This document shows positions 35,034 through 43,578 of a stretch of DNA of 64,000 bases, piece by piece. How positions within the stretch are numbered: the stretch's first letter is position 1; every line of letters begins with the position of its first letter. The notes below the pieces were generated by a model. It was not told where the DNA came from. It saw only the letters and a program-made list of their open reading frames with translations, and did no database searches. Source of the stretch: Alphaproteobacteria bacterium (GTDB taxonomy: Bacteria > Pseudomonadota > Alphaproteobacteria > WRAU01 > Hepatincolaceae); assembly GCA_009780035.1 (NCBI GenBank), contig WRAU01000005.1, forward strand, positions 1-64,000, given 5' to 3'. The position numbers and the translations under genes were made by a program.

Positions 35034-35064
35034 TTGACTATTTTATGAAATAATTTAATATAGT
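35034..35064 (+). promoter_or_regulatory. Promoter of the HU gene
   Basis: TTGACT (35034-35039) with TATAGT at 35059-35064 (19 bp) or AATATA at 35057-35062 (17 bp), about 62 bases upstream of the start codon. Confidence 0.5.
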
Positions 35065-35125
35065 AAAGAGTAAAGCAAGTTCCAAGTTCATAGCTTGCTA
35101 AAATATAATAAAAAGGATTTTTGTT

Positions 35126-35404
35126 ATGAATAAAACAGAATTATTAGATGAAATTGCTGGTCGTTCAGGATTGAAAAAAACTGATACTGCAAAAATGTTT
35201 GATGCTTTTATTAATGTTGTAGAAGGCACTTTAGCTAAAGGTGATGATATTCGTGTGGTTGGCTTTGGAACCTTTTCTGTTTCACATAGAAAAGCAAGTG
35301 AAGGACGCAACCCAAAAACTGGTCAAGCTATTAAAATTGGTGCATCTAATGTGCCTAAATTTAAAGCTGGTAAAGGCTTAAAAGACGCTGTTAATAAAAA
35401 ATAG
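35126..35404 (+). CDS. DNA-binding protein HU
   Basis: 92 residues. The helical N-terminus (MNKTELLDEIAGRSGL) and the beta-arm signature GFGTFSVSHRKASEGRNPKTG identify HU/IHF-type nucleoid proteins; the position after lon is that of hupB. It is a dimeric bending protein compacting the nucleoid. Confidence 0.97.
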   Translation: MNKTELLDEIAGRSGLKKTDTAKMFDAFINVVEGTLAKGDDIRVVGFGTFSVSHRKASEGRNPKTGQAIKIGASNVPKFKAGKGLKDAVNKK

Positions 35405-35456
35405 TGTTGTTATAGATAGATAATATAATTGTATAAATTTTATTATCTATCGTTTC

Positions 35457-35532
35457 GGGCGGTTAGCTCAGTTGGTAGAGCGTCTCGTTTACACCGAGAG
35501 GGTCGGGAGTTCGAGTCTCTCACCGCCCACCA
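35457..35532 (+). tRNA. tRNA-Val (anticodon TAC)
   Basis: Full cloverleaf: acceptor GGGCGGT/ACCGCCC, D-arm TAGCTCAGTTGGTAGAGC, anticodon stem TCTCG/CGAGA with loop TTTACAC (anticodon 35490-35492), T-loop TTCGAGT, CCA encoded. Confidence 0.98.
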
Positions 35533-35602
35533 TTGTTTTACAGTAGTATATTTTGTTTAAAGTGTTTTCTTTAATAAAATGTATATGGTTTATTTTTTTA
35601 GT

Positions 35603-35679
35603 GGGGGTGTAGCTCAGCTGGTTAGAGCGCCTGCCTGTCACGCAGGAGGTCGACGGTTCGAGCCCGTTCACTCCCGCCA
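35603..35679 (+). tRNA. tRNA-Asp (anticodon GTC)
   Basis: Cloverleaf with acceptor GGGGGTG/CACTCCC (one G-T), canonical D-arm, anticodon loop CTGTCAC with stem CCTGC/GCAGG, T-loop TTCGAGC, discriminator G and encoded CCA. Confidence 0.97.
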
Positions 35680-35693
35680 CTAAATTTGCACTA

Positions 35694-35718
35694 AAGTCAA
35701 GCGTTGCTTGGCTTTTTT
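35694..35718 (+). terminator. Terminator after the tRNA pair
   Basis: 9-bp stem AAGTCAAGC/GCTTGGCTT with a GTT loop and a T-run. Confidence 0.9.
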
Positions 35719-35791
35719 GTTATCTAAAATATATATTAATTAATTTTCTTAAGTTTCAACTCTATTAATGATAGTTATATACATAAAAGAC

Positions 35792-35833
35792 CTGTCCGTT
35801 ATTTCTATGCGGCACGGTATGACGCTGGAATTT
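35792..35833. repeat. Partial copy of the dispersed palindromic repeat
   Basis: The segment ending ATGCGGCACGGTATGACG matches the right ends of the elements at 46524-46622 and 52982-53088; the left half (CTGTCCGTTATTT) is degenerate. It sits in the gap between the tRNA terminator and the uronate cluster. Confidence 0.5.
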
Positions 35834-35898
35834 GTTTTCTGCAGTTTTGCTTTTACAGGATGAAGGATATAGCTTATAAAATTTCTGCTATAAAATAG

Positions 35899-35933
35899 TT
35901 TCACAATATAAAACTACTTTTTATATTGTGAAA
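35899..35933. promoter_or_regulatory. Perfect 15-bp palindrome upstream of the uronate cluster
   Basis: TTTCACAATATAAAA pairs with its exact complement (35899-35913/35919-35933) around a CTACT loop. It is followed by AAATAAAA, not a T-run. It could be an operator for a uronate regulator or a weak terminator; no local promoter decides between them. Confidence 0.5.
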
Positions 35934-35985
35934 TAAAATCATTTTTATTATAATAAATAGTATATAAATTATAAGAGATTAGAAT

Positions 35986-36105
35986 ATGACTAAAATCATG
36001 CTACAGCGTAGAGGAGTAAAGTTTTTAACCTGCGACTATCAAAATATTGTAGCGAATCCTAAATGGATTCATTCTAAAGGAGGCAATATTACCGTTTTAT
36101 TGTAA
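35986..36105 (+). CDS. Small ORF before uxuA
   Basis: 39 residues, MTKIMLQRRGVKFLTCDYQN onward, ending KGGNITVLL; AAGAG lies upstream of the ATG. It is basic and has no membrane segment. It may be a leader peptide, a small protein or a fragment of an older gene; the palindrome at 35899 lies just upstream. Confidence 0.35.
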   Translation: MTKIMLQRRGVKFLTCDYQNIVANPKWIHSKGGNITVLL

Positions 36106-36164
36106 TAGAATCAATAAATGCGGTGCAAAAAACACTGCAGCAAAAACTATAGGAGTATTTATCT

Positions 36165-37238
36165 ATGAAAATGACAATGCGTTGGTATGGTAAAGATTTT
36201 GATAGTATTCCGCTGGAATATATCAAACAAATCCCTAATATGAGCGGAATTGTAGGAACACTATTTGATGTTCCTGCCGGTGAGCTATGGAGCAAGGAGA
36301 AAATTAAAGAACTTAAAGATACCATTAATGCGGCTGGTTTAGAATTAGAAGTTATTGAATCTGTAAATATCCATGAAGATATAAAATTAGGGCTGCCTAG
36401 TCGCGATAAATACATAGAAAATTACAAACAAACTATTAAAAACCTTGCAGAATTTGGTATTAAAGTAATTTGTTATAATTTTATGCCAGTTTTTGATTGG
36501 ATGAAAACTGAAATGGCTTATAAATTGCCCGATGGTTCAACCACTATGGCGTTTTTTAAGGCGGGAGTTGATAAAACTCCAGAAGAAGTTGCGAAAGAGG
36601 TTTTAGAAAAAAATCAAGGAACAATACTGCCGGGTTGGGAGCCAGAAAGATTGGCTCATGTTTCATCTCTTATTAAACAATATCAAGGTGTAAGTGAAGA
36701 AAACTTAAGGGAAAATCTTAAATATTTCTTGCAGCAGGTTATTCCAGTGTGCTCTAGCGTGGATGTTAAAATGGCAATTCATCCCGATGATCCGCCGTAT
36801 TCTATTTTTGGACTTCCAAGAATTGTTAAAAACCATCAAGATTTAGATTTTATATGCTCGGCAGTTGATAGTAAATACAATGGAATTACTCTTTGCACAG
36901 GTTCAATTGGAGAAGATCCAGCGAATGATGTTGTAGCCATAGTTGCCGAATTTACTAAAAGGGACAGAATTCATTTTACCCACCTGCGGAATATTAAATT
37001 TGTTGGCGATGGTAAAGATTGTTATGAATCCGCACATTTTTCACCTTGCGGCAGCCTTGATATGTTTAAAATTGTAGAAGCCTTATACGATAATGGTTTT
37101 AGCGGCTATATTCGTCCCGATCACGGCAGAATGATTTGGGGAGAAACTGGGCGCTATGGTTATGGCTTATACGATAGAGCTTTGGGAAGTATGTATTTAA
37201 CAGGGTTATGGGAAGCCTTAGAAAAACGGAAAAGATGA
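36165..37238 (+). CDS. uxuA: Mannonate dehydratase
   Basis: 357 residues. It dehydrates D-mannonate to 2-keto-3-deoxygluconate (KDG) in glucuronate breakdown. Family signatures: the N-terminal MTMRWYG, ICYNFMPVFDWM near residue 105, MAIHPDDPP with metal-binding His/Asp near 205, and HFTHLRN and GYIRPDHGRMIWGE near the C-terminus. Length is slightly below the E. coli enzyme (394). It is the first gene of the uronate cluster; UxaC and UxuB, which make mannonate, are not in the window. Confidence 0.95.
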   Translation: MKMTMRWYGKDFDSIPLEYIKQIPNMSGIVGTLFDVPAGELWSKEKIKELKDTINAAGLELEVIESVNIHEDIKLGLPSRDKYIENYKQTIKNLAEFGIKVICYNFMPVFDWMKTEMAYKLPDGSTTMAFFKAGVDKTPEEVAKEVLEKNQGTILPGWEPERLAHVSSLIKQYQGVSEENLRENLKYFLQQVIPVCSSVDVKMAIHPDDPPYSIFGLPRIVKNHQDLDFICSAVDSKYNGITLCTGSIGEDPANDVVAIVAEFTKRDRIHFTHLRNIKFVGDGKDCYESAHFSPCGSLDMFKIVEALYDNGFSGYIRPDHGRMIWGETGRYGYGLYDRALGSMYLTGLWEALEKRKR

Positions 37239-37247
37239 TGTTTTAGA

Positions 37248-37314
37248 TTTCTACGAAAGATTCTTCCTGCTCATGTATTTATTATAAAATACGCGGAAAA
37301 ATCTTTCATAGAAA
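37248..37314. repeat. Long intergenic hairpin between uxuA and the transporter gene
   Basis: TTTCTA.GAAAGATT.TTCC and GTATTT on the left pair with AAATAC, GGAA.AATCTTTC.TAGAAA on the right, about 24 pairs. The two interruptions (37254/37308 and 37263/37299) are C opposite A on the plus strand, which become G-U pairs in a minus-strand RNA. Confidence 0.7.
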
Positions 37315-37388
37315 CCTTAAATTATTAAATTTTATTGAAAATAAATATATGGCAATTCCTCTGCCTGCATAAAAAGTGAGATAAAAAA

Positions 37389-38897
37389 ATGAGTGCAATT
37401 ATTGAAACTAATAAAAAAGTTAAGCTAGGAACTGCAATTCTTTACGGACTTCCCGATATTTTTGGCAGCGGCGGTTTCGTGATTCTTGGCGTTTACTTTA
37501 TGTTCTTTTTAACTACTTTTGCTGGAATAGATGCTTGGCAGGCGGGCTTAATTGTGGCAATTGCTAGGGTGGTTGATGCTATTGCCTGTCTTTTCATTGG
37601 ACCTTTTACTGATAACTTCTATAAATATAAGCTGGGGCAAAAATATGGCAGAAGAAGATTTTTCTTGCTATTTGGAGCTCCATTTACCTTAATTTATATT
37701 TTACTATGGGTAGTAGGTCCAGGTTTTTGGTTCTATTTAATAGTATATGTAGCTTTTGAAATATTGGCTGCATTAATTATGATACCATGGGAAACTCTGC
37801 CAAGTGAGATGACTACCGATTATGTGCAAAGAACTAAACTTTCTACAGCTCGTATGACTATCTCGGCAGCTGGAGCTTTTCTTGCTACATTTATTCCAGG
37901 ACGCATAATTCAAAGCATAGGCGAGCATAATCCTAACAGTTATTTAATTAATGGCATAATTTGGGCGGTAATTTTTGTGCTAATTTGGCTGTTATGCTGG
38001 AAAGCTACTTGGGAAAGACCAATCACTAAAGAAATGCTAGCAGAAATTGAGCAGAGAGAAAAAAAACCGAAACCAACCTTTAAAGAATGTTCGGCAAAAT
38101 TTATGCAGCTGCTAAGAGATTATCTTTCTACATTAAGAGTTAAAGGTTTCCGTAAACATTTGGCAGTATATATGCTATCATTTACAGGAAAAGACTTTCA
38201 TAATGCAATTTTTGTTTACTTTATTGTTTATTCCTTTGGGCTAACCTCATATTTTGCCTCTAATCTATTATCAATGTCAATTATTGGGATTCCTGCCTGC
38301 CTATTGGCTGGATATTTAATGGTTAAATGGGGTCCAAAATGGCTTTTAACCTATTCTTACACTTTAATGCTGTTAATGCTGGGCGGCTATTGGTGGGCTT
38401 ATAATGTGCGTCCTGATAATATGATTATGCTATTGTATATTATTGCTGCTATATACCAAATTGGCAGAGCTACCTTAGAATTTACGCCATGGAATGTTTT
38501 TCCGTTTATTCCAGATTTAGATGAGCTTTTAACCAAAAAAAGAAGAGAAGGGCTGTTTGCTGCGGTAATGACTTTCTGCCGTAAAACCACACTTTCAGTA
38601 GCCTTTATTGTTATTGGTATAATTTTAAGCAATGCAGGATTTATTAACGGCGGACAAGAACAAGAGGAGCATGTGTTGCAGGTTATTGCCCAAACTTTAG
38701 TTTTCGGCACAGGGCTTTTGATATTTTTATCTTTATTAGTAGGTTTAACTTTCAAGCTGAATATTAAAACTCATGGCATTATTATTAAAGAGATTGATAG
38801 GCTAAAAAAAGGCGGATCTAAGTTAGATGTTGATCCAGAAGTTAAAAAAGTATGTGAGGCTCTTGTAGGCGGAAAATATGAAAATATGTGGAAATAG
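37389..38897 (+). CDS. Uronide:cation symporter, GPH/MFS family
   Basis: 502 residues with about 12 membrane helices. The N-terminal part (YGLPDIFGSGGF, then ARVVDAIACLFIGPFTDN) carries the GPH-family helix 2 to loop 2-3 motif with Asp. Loop 2-3 continues KYGRRRFFLLFGAPF, the 'G.RRP..L.GA' motif of GPH symporters. By its place between uxuA and kduI it likely imports glucuronate, galacturonate or unsaturated oligouronides; the substrate is inferred. Confidence 0.88.
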   Translation: MSAIIETNKKVKLGTAILYGLPDIFGSGGFVILGVYFMFFLTTFAGIDAWQAGLIVAIARVVDAIACLFIGPFTDNFYKYKLGQKYGRRRFFLLFGAPFTLIYILLWVVGPGFWFYLIVYVAFEILAALIMIPWETLPSEMTTDYVQRTKLSTARMTISAAGAFLATFIPGRIIQSIGEHNPNSYLINGIIWAVIFVLIWLLCWKATWERPITKEMLAEIEQREKKPKPTFKECSAKFMQLLRDYLSTLRVKGFRKHLAVYMLSFTGKDFHNAIFVYFIVYSFGLTSYFASNLLSMSIIGIPACLLAGYLMVKWGPKWLLTYSYTLMLLMLGGYWWAYNVRPDNMIMLLYIIAAIYQIGRATLEFTPWNVFPFIPDLDELLTKKRREGLFAAVMTFCRKTTLSVAFIVIGIILSNAGFINGGQEQEEHVLQVIAQTLVFGTGLLIFLSLLVGLTFKLNIKTHGIIIKEIDRLKKGGSKLDVDPEVKKVCEALVGGKYENMWK

Positions 38898-38958
38898 AGT
38901 ATATTTTTAAGTAATCTTAATTAGAATGAAATGACACAAATGTGGGGCATGATAAATT

Positions 38959-39789
38959 ATGAAAGAAAGGTTTGAAGTTAGCAGAAATGAAGTGCGTCGC
39001 ATGACTACCGATGAACTAAGGGAAAAATTTTTAATAGAAACAATCTTTAAAGAAGATGCACTAATTTGGGAGTATTCTTATTATGATAGAATGATTATCG
39101 GCGGAGTTATGCCAGTTAATAACAGCCTATCTTTGCCGGAAGGTAAGGCTATTGCCTGTGAATATTTTTTAGAAAGACGGGAAATTGGCATAATTAACAT
39201 TGGCGGCGATGGTGAGATTGTGGTTGATGGTGCTAAATATAATCTTGCAGCTAAAGACGGCATGTATATTGGCAAAGGCGCACAGGAAGTTAACTTTAAA
39301 AGCCTAGATAAAAATAATCCCAGCAAATTTTATTTTAATTCGTGCCCTGCCCATGTATCTTATAAAACTGTGAAAATTAATTTTACAGATAGCAATCCGC
39401 AGCAGTTAGGTGATATTAAAACCTCTAACAAAAGGACTATCTATCAATATGTGCATCCCCGTGTATGTGAATCTGCACAATTATTAATGGGTATGACGGT
39501 GCTAGACGATGGCAATATGTGGAACACCATGCCAGCTCACACCCATCATCGTAGAATGGAAACTTATTTTTACTTTAACTTCCAGGAAAATGCTAGGGTT
39601 TTTCATTTTATGGGTGATCCTACGGAAACTAAGCATCTGCTGATTTCTAACGAGCAGGCAATTATATCGCCTAGTTGGTCTATTCATTGTGGCTGCGGCA
39701 CAGCCGCCTATACTTTTATTTGGGCGATGGCGGGTGAAAATCAAGATTTTACAGATATGGATTTTATCCCTATGGATAAGCTAAGATAA
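38959..39789 (+). CDS. kduI: 5-dehydro-4-deoxy-D-glucuronate isomerase
   Basis: 276 residues, full family length. It converts 5-keto-4-deoxyuronate, the product of pectate or glycosaminoglycan lyases, to 2,5-diketo-3-deoxygluconate. The cupin metal site is MPAHTHHRRMETYFYF (His194, His196, Glu201) with a later His in WSIHCGCG. The N-terminus MTTDELREKFLIE and IYQYVHP are also typical. KduD, which uses the product, is the next gene. Confidence 0.96.
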   Translation: MKERFEVSRNEVRRMTTDELREKFLIETIFKEDALIWEYSYYDRMIIGGVMPVNNSLSLPEGKAIACEYFLERREIGIINIGGDGEIVVDGAKYNLAAKDGMYIGKGAQEVNFKSLDKNNPSKFYFNSCPAHVSYKTVKINFTDSNPQQLGDIKTSNKRTIYQYVHPRVCESAQLLMGMTVLDDGNMWNTMPAHTHHRRMETYFYFNFQENARVFHFMGDPTETKHLLISNEQAIISPSWSIHCGCGTAAYTFIWAMAGENQDFTDMDFIPMDKLR

Positions 39790-39810
39790 AATAACAATCA
39801 GGAGATGATT

Positions 39811-40575
39811 ATGATAGAAAATTTATTCGGTTTAAAAAATAAAGTTGCCATGATAACCGGCGGCAATATGGGAATTGGCAATGCTTTAGCTATGGGTTTA
39901 GCTAAAGCAGGAGCATATTTATTTATTCCCGTGTATGATGATAATAATGTTGAAAATATGCGTAAAGAGGTAGAGGCACTAGGCAGAAAAATTGCCTTTC
40001 ATAAAACTGACCTTTCTAAAGTAGAAAATGCCTGTGCAATTGCTAATAGCTGTGTAGAAAAAATGGGTAAAATTGATATCGTTATTAATAATGCCGGCAC
40101 AATTAGAAGAAGTCCAATCTTAGAAGGTAAAAATGAAGATTGGCAGGCGGTTTTAGATATTAACTTAAATGCGGTTTATTATATCAGCCGTGAAGCTGCC
40201 AAGCATATGAAAAAACAAGGCGGGGGTAAAATTATTAATATTGCTTCTATGCTTTCATTTCAAGGCGGAAAATTTATTCCTAGCTATACAGCTTCAAAAC
40301 ATGGTGTAGCAGGGCTTACTAAGGCTTTTGCCAATGAATTGGCAGAATTTAATATCCAAATTAATGCCATTGCACCAGGATATATAGAAACCAACAATAC
40401 GGCTCCAATAAGGGCAGATAGCAAACGCAATGACGAAATTCTGGCTAGAATTCCAGCTAGTCGCTGGGGTAAAATTGAAGATCTGGTAGGAACGGCAATT
40501 TTTCTATCATCTAAGGCTTCAGATTATGTTAATGGCTATGTGATAGCTGTTGATGGAGGCTGGCTGGCTAGATAA
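39811..40575 (+). CDS. kduD: 2-dehydro-3-deoxy-D-gluconate 5-dehydrogenase
   Basis: 254 residues from ATG 39811, six bases after AGGAG; the ATG at 39805 abuts the ribosome site and is rejected. Classical short-chain dehydrogenase: cofactor motif TGGNMGIGNALA, NNAG at residue ~90, catalytic Ser in ASMLSF and YTASK (Tyr-x-x-x-Lys), then PGYIETN. It reduces 2,5-diketo-3-deoxygluconate to KDG, so it and uxuA converge on the same intermediate. Confidence 0.93.
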   Translation: MIENLFGLKNKVAMITGGNMGIGNALAMGLAKAGAYLFIPVYDDNNVENMRKEVEALGRKIAFHKTDLSKVENACAIANSCVEKMGKIDIVINNAGTIRRSPILEGKNEDWQAVLDINLNAVYYISREAAKHMKKQGGGKIINIASMLSFQGGKFIPSYTASKHGVAGLTKAFANELAEFNIQINAIAPGYIETNNTAPIRADSKRNDEILARIPASRWGKIEDLVGTAIFLSSKASDYVNGYVIAVDGGWLAR

Positions 40576-40636
40576 TTGAAGTTTTATAGTTATGATTTTT
40601 ACTTGTTGTATATATATAAACAACAAAAAAAGTTAT

Positions 40637-41413
40637 TTAATTAAAATCTATTTTACAAATAACCGGAGTATGATCGGAAGGTTTGTCTTTTAGTCTTGGA
40701 ACTTTATCAACAAAGCAATCAACAAAACCATCAGCTAAACGGGGGGAAAGTAAAATATGGTCAATTCTAACGCCATCATCTTTAGCAAAACCAGCGTTGC
40801 GGTAATCCCACCAAGTGAATAAATTTTTAGTGTTAGGATTTTTAAATCTTAAGCTGTCTAAAAGTCCTAGATTTAGCATTTTAAAATAAATATCCCTAGC
40901 AGGTTTAGAGGTTAAAGCATCGTTTGCAAAGGCTTTCACAGAGTAAACATCAATATCATAAGGAGCAATGTTAAAGTCTCCCGCTAGAATAAAATCGATA
41001 TTATTTTCTATTAAACTTTGCAGATATAAATACATATGGTTGAGCCAAGATATTTTATAAGCAAACTTATTATCCTCACTGATAATAGGGTTGCCGTTAG
41101 GCATATAGGCATTTAAAATATGAATATTTTTATGTTCAACTTCAATAAATCTTGCTTGTGCATCTTCAAAGTTGGGAAGATTTTTGTTAATAACCTTGCA
41201 TTCATTTTTTGCTAGAATTGCCACGCCATTATAAGTTTTTTGCAGATGGAAGTAAGATTTATAGCCTAAACTTTCAAATTCTTTAAAAATTTCCTCATTT
41301 TCGCCTTTAATTTCTTGCAGTAAAAGAAAATCTACAGGATTAGCAGTAAGCCACTCTTTAATAATATCTACTCTAGTTTTTAAAGAATTTACATTCCAAG
41401 TAGCTATATGCAC
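40637..41413 (-). CDS. xthA: Exodeoxyribonuclease III / AP endonuclease
   Basis: 258 residues. It removes abasic-site DNA ends in base excision repair. The endonuclease/exonuclease/phosphatase fold shows IATWNVNSLKTR (catalytic Asn), LLQEIKGENEE (metal Glu), AGDFNIAP (Asp/Asn) and a C-terminal KPSDHTPVICKI with the catalytic Asp-His. It follows the Fe-S carrier gene by eight bases on the minus strand. Confidence 0.96.
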   Translation of the reverse strand: MHIATWNVNSLKTRVDIIKEWLTANPVDFLLLQEIKGENEEIFKEFESLGYKSYFHLQKTYNGVAILAKNECKVINKNLPNFEDAQARFIEVEHKNIHILNAYMPNGNPIISEDNKFAYKISWLNHMYLYLQSLIENNIDFILAGDFNIAPYDIDVYSVKAFANDALTSKPARDIYFKMLNLGLLDSLRFKNPNTKNLFTWWDYRNAGFAKDDGVRIDHILLSPRLADGFVDCFVDKVPRLKDKPSDHTPVICKIDFN

Positions 41414-41421
41414 TGTGCCTC

Positions 41422-41760
41422 CTATATATTAAAAGAGCTGCCGCAAGAGCAGTTTTCAGTAGCCTGTTTAACATCCAGCCTAAAAAAAGAGCTTAAATTG
41501 CTGGTAATATAGTTTAATTCGGCGTCTTTAATGAACTCGGCAATCATTTTGTTGATTACAACTTTAATGCCGTCTTGACTAATTTCTACATCATCATCTT
41601 CAAGATTAGTATCTAGCTTAAATGATGAGCTAAATCCAGCACAGCCGCCGCTGCTGACTACTATTCTTAAAAAAGTTCCGCTAGTTTTTTTAGCTAATAC
41701 TTCCTTAAGTTTAGCAACAGCACTTTGTGAAATTGATATTTTAAAATTATTCTTAACCAT
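41422..41760 (-). CDS. A-type iron-sulfur carrier protein (HesB/IscA/ErpA family)
   Basis: 112 residues. The three cluster-binding cysteines are in SSGGCAGFS and ENCSCGSSF. The family delivers Fe-S clusters to apoproteins such as complex I, whose many clusters are encoded further right in this window. IscA and ErpA cannot be told apart here. Confidence 0.93.
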   Translation of the reverse strand: MVKNNFKISISQSAVAKLKEVLAKKTSGTFLRIVVSSGGCAGFSSSFKLDTNLEDDDVEISQDGIKVVINKMIAEFIKDAELNYITSNLSSFFRLDVKQATENCSCGSSFNI

Positions 41761-41831
41761 TAATAAATGCTTTATTTTTTATATAATAATATATTATAAT
41801 ATATAATAAATTTTTTTATCATAGGTGTAAA

Positions 41832-43574
41832 GTGGATTTTTATAAAGTATTCTCTAATAAAATTTTGGAAATAACGCATAATCTGTATAAAAAGGAGGGC
41901 ATGAATATAGCAAATCTGCCAGATTTTACTGTAGAAACTCCTAAGAATGAAGATTACGGCGATATTTCTACTAATGTGGCAATGGCTTTATGTAAAATAT
42001 TTAAACTTTCACCATTAGAATTGGCTGGTATTTATAAGGCAGAGATTGAGAAACTTCCTGAGGTTTTCAGCGTAGATATTGTTAAACCAGGATTCATAAA
42101 TATTATTTTTAAGAATTCTTTTTGGTATAGCTTCTTGCAGCAAATTTTAACAGAAAAAGAAAACTTCGGCAGAACTAATATTGGCAAGGGTGTGCGCGTA
42201 AATGTAGAATATGTTTCAGCTAACCCTACAGGACCACTGCATGTGGGGCATGGGCGGGGCGCTGTTTTAGGCGATGTTATAGCTTCTATTTATGAATTTT
42301 TCGGCTATAAAGTGGTTAAAGAATATTACATTAACGATGCCGGCAATCAAATAGATATTCTGGCGCATTCACTTTATTACCGCTATGCTGAACTGCTAGA
42401 TAAAGTAGGCGGTTTAGAAAAAGGCGAAGATTTTTACCCCGGTGATTATCTAATAAATACCGCCAAAAAACTGATTGCGGCTGAAGGTGATAAATGGCTT
42501 TTGGCAGATGCTGCCGAGCGGAATAACTATTTTAAAGACTATGCCGTAAATGCCATGATGGTGTTAATTCGTGAAGGCTTAGAACTTTTAGATATTAAGC
42601 AGGAAATATTCTCATCGGAAAAAACTATTGCTACGGATAGTGCTTATGAAAAAATTGTTAAAGATTTAACTGCTCGCGGCATTATTTACATTGGCACGCT
42701 GCCAGCTCCTAAGGGAGTTGATGTTGCAAATTATAAACCTCGTGAACAAAGGCTGCTTAAAACTACAGACTATGGTGATGATACTGATAGAGCTTTAGAA
42801 AAAGCTAACGGTGAACGCACTTATTATGCTAACGATATTGTTTACCATAACGATAAAATCCAAAGAGGCTTTAACAAGCTGATTAACATTTGGGGTGCCG
42901 ACCATATTGGCTATATAAAAAGAGTAGAAGCTGCAGTTGAGGCTATTAGCGGCGGCAAGGTAAAACTGCAAGTTATCTCAAGCCAGCTAGTTAATTTGCT
43001 AGATAATGGCAAGCCGCTTAGAATGTCTAAACGGGCAGGCAATTTTATTACTTTAACAGATTTAGTAAGTGCGGTCGGCAAAGATATTTTCAGATTTATG
43101 ATGATAACCCGCAAAAATGATGTAGCGCTTGATTTAGATGTAGATATTGCCAACCAGCAGACTCTTGATAATCCTGTATTTTATATTCAGTATGCTTATG
43201 CAAGAATCAATTCGGTTTTAGAAAATGCTAAAACTGCCATGAATATTACCGCCGATGATTTGAAAAACATAAATTTTGAACTCCTTACAGATGTTAAAGA
43301 AATTAAACTATTGAAGTCAACACTAAAACTGCCGAAATTCATGGAAGGTGCATTAAATAATAATGATCCCCACAGAATATATTTATATTTAATGGAAGTA
43401 GCTTCTAATTTCCATTTGTTATGGAATGCCGGACGCGAAGATGGCAGCTTAAGATTTATTATTGAAAATAACGAAAAATTAACTATTGCTAGGTTATCTT
43501 TAATTAAGGCTGTTTCTATTTGTATTAAAAATATGCTGCAGTGCTTAGGAGTCAATATTAAAGAAAAGATGTAA
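41832..43574 (+). CDS. argS: Arginyl-tRNA synthetase
   Basis: 580 residues from GTG 41832 (AGGTG upstream; no ATG fits). Class I synthetase: HIGH motif variant NPTGPLHVGHGRGAVLGD near residue 130, KMSK variant LRMSKRAGNFI near residue 400, an N-terminal Add-1 domain that binds the tRNA D-loop and a helical anticodon-binding C-terminus. The following SPOR-tatB-tatC genes are usual alphaproteobacterial neighbours. Confidence 0.97.
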   Translation: MDFYKVFSNKILEITHNLYKKEGMNIANLPDFTVETPKNEDYGDISTNVAMALCKIFKLSPLELAGIYKAEIEKLPEVFSVDIVKPGFINIIFKNSFWYSFLQQILTEKENFGRTNIGKGVRVNVEYVSANPTGPLHVGHGRGAVLGDVIASIYEFFGYKVVKEYYINDAGNQIDILAHSLYYRYAELLDKVGGLEKGEDFYPGDYLINTAKKLIAAEGDKWLLADAAERNNYFKDYAVNAMMVLIREGLELLDIKQEIFSSEKTIATDSAYEKIVKDLTARGIIYIGTLPAPKGVDVANYKPREQRLLKTTDYGDDTDRALEKANGERTYYANDIVYHNDKIQRGFNKLINIWGADHIGYIKRVEAAVEAISGGKVKLQVISSQLVNLLDNGKPLRMSKRAGNFITLTDLVSAVGKDIFRFMMITRKNDVALDLDVDIANQQTLDNPVFYIQYAYARINSVLENAKTAMNITADDLKNINFELLTDVKEIKLLKSTLKLPKFMEGALNNNDPHRIYLYLMEVASNFHLLWNAGREDGSLRFIIENNEKLTIARLSLIKAVSICIKNMLQCLGVNIKEKM

Positions 43575-43578
43575 ATAC

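Noticed and set aside
40590-40632. Terminator between kduD and xthA
   Set aside because: A TTGTTG/CAACAA palindrome exists, but the T-run is on the wrong side for both converging genes.
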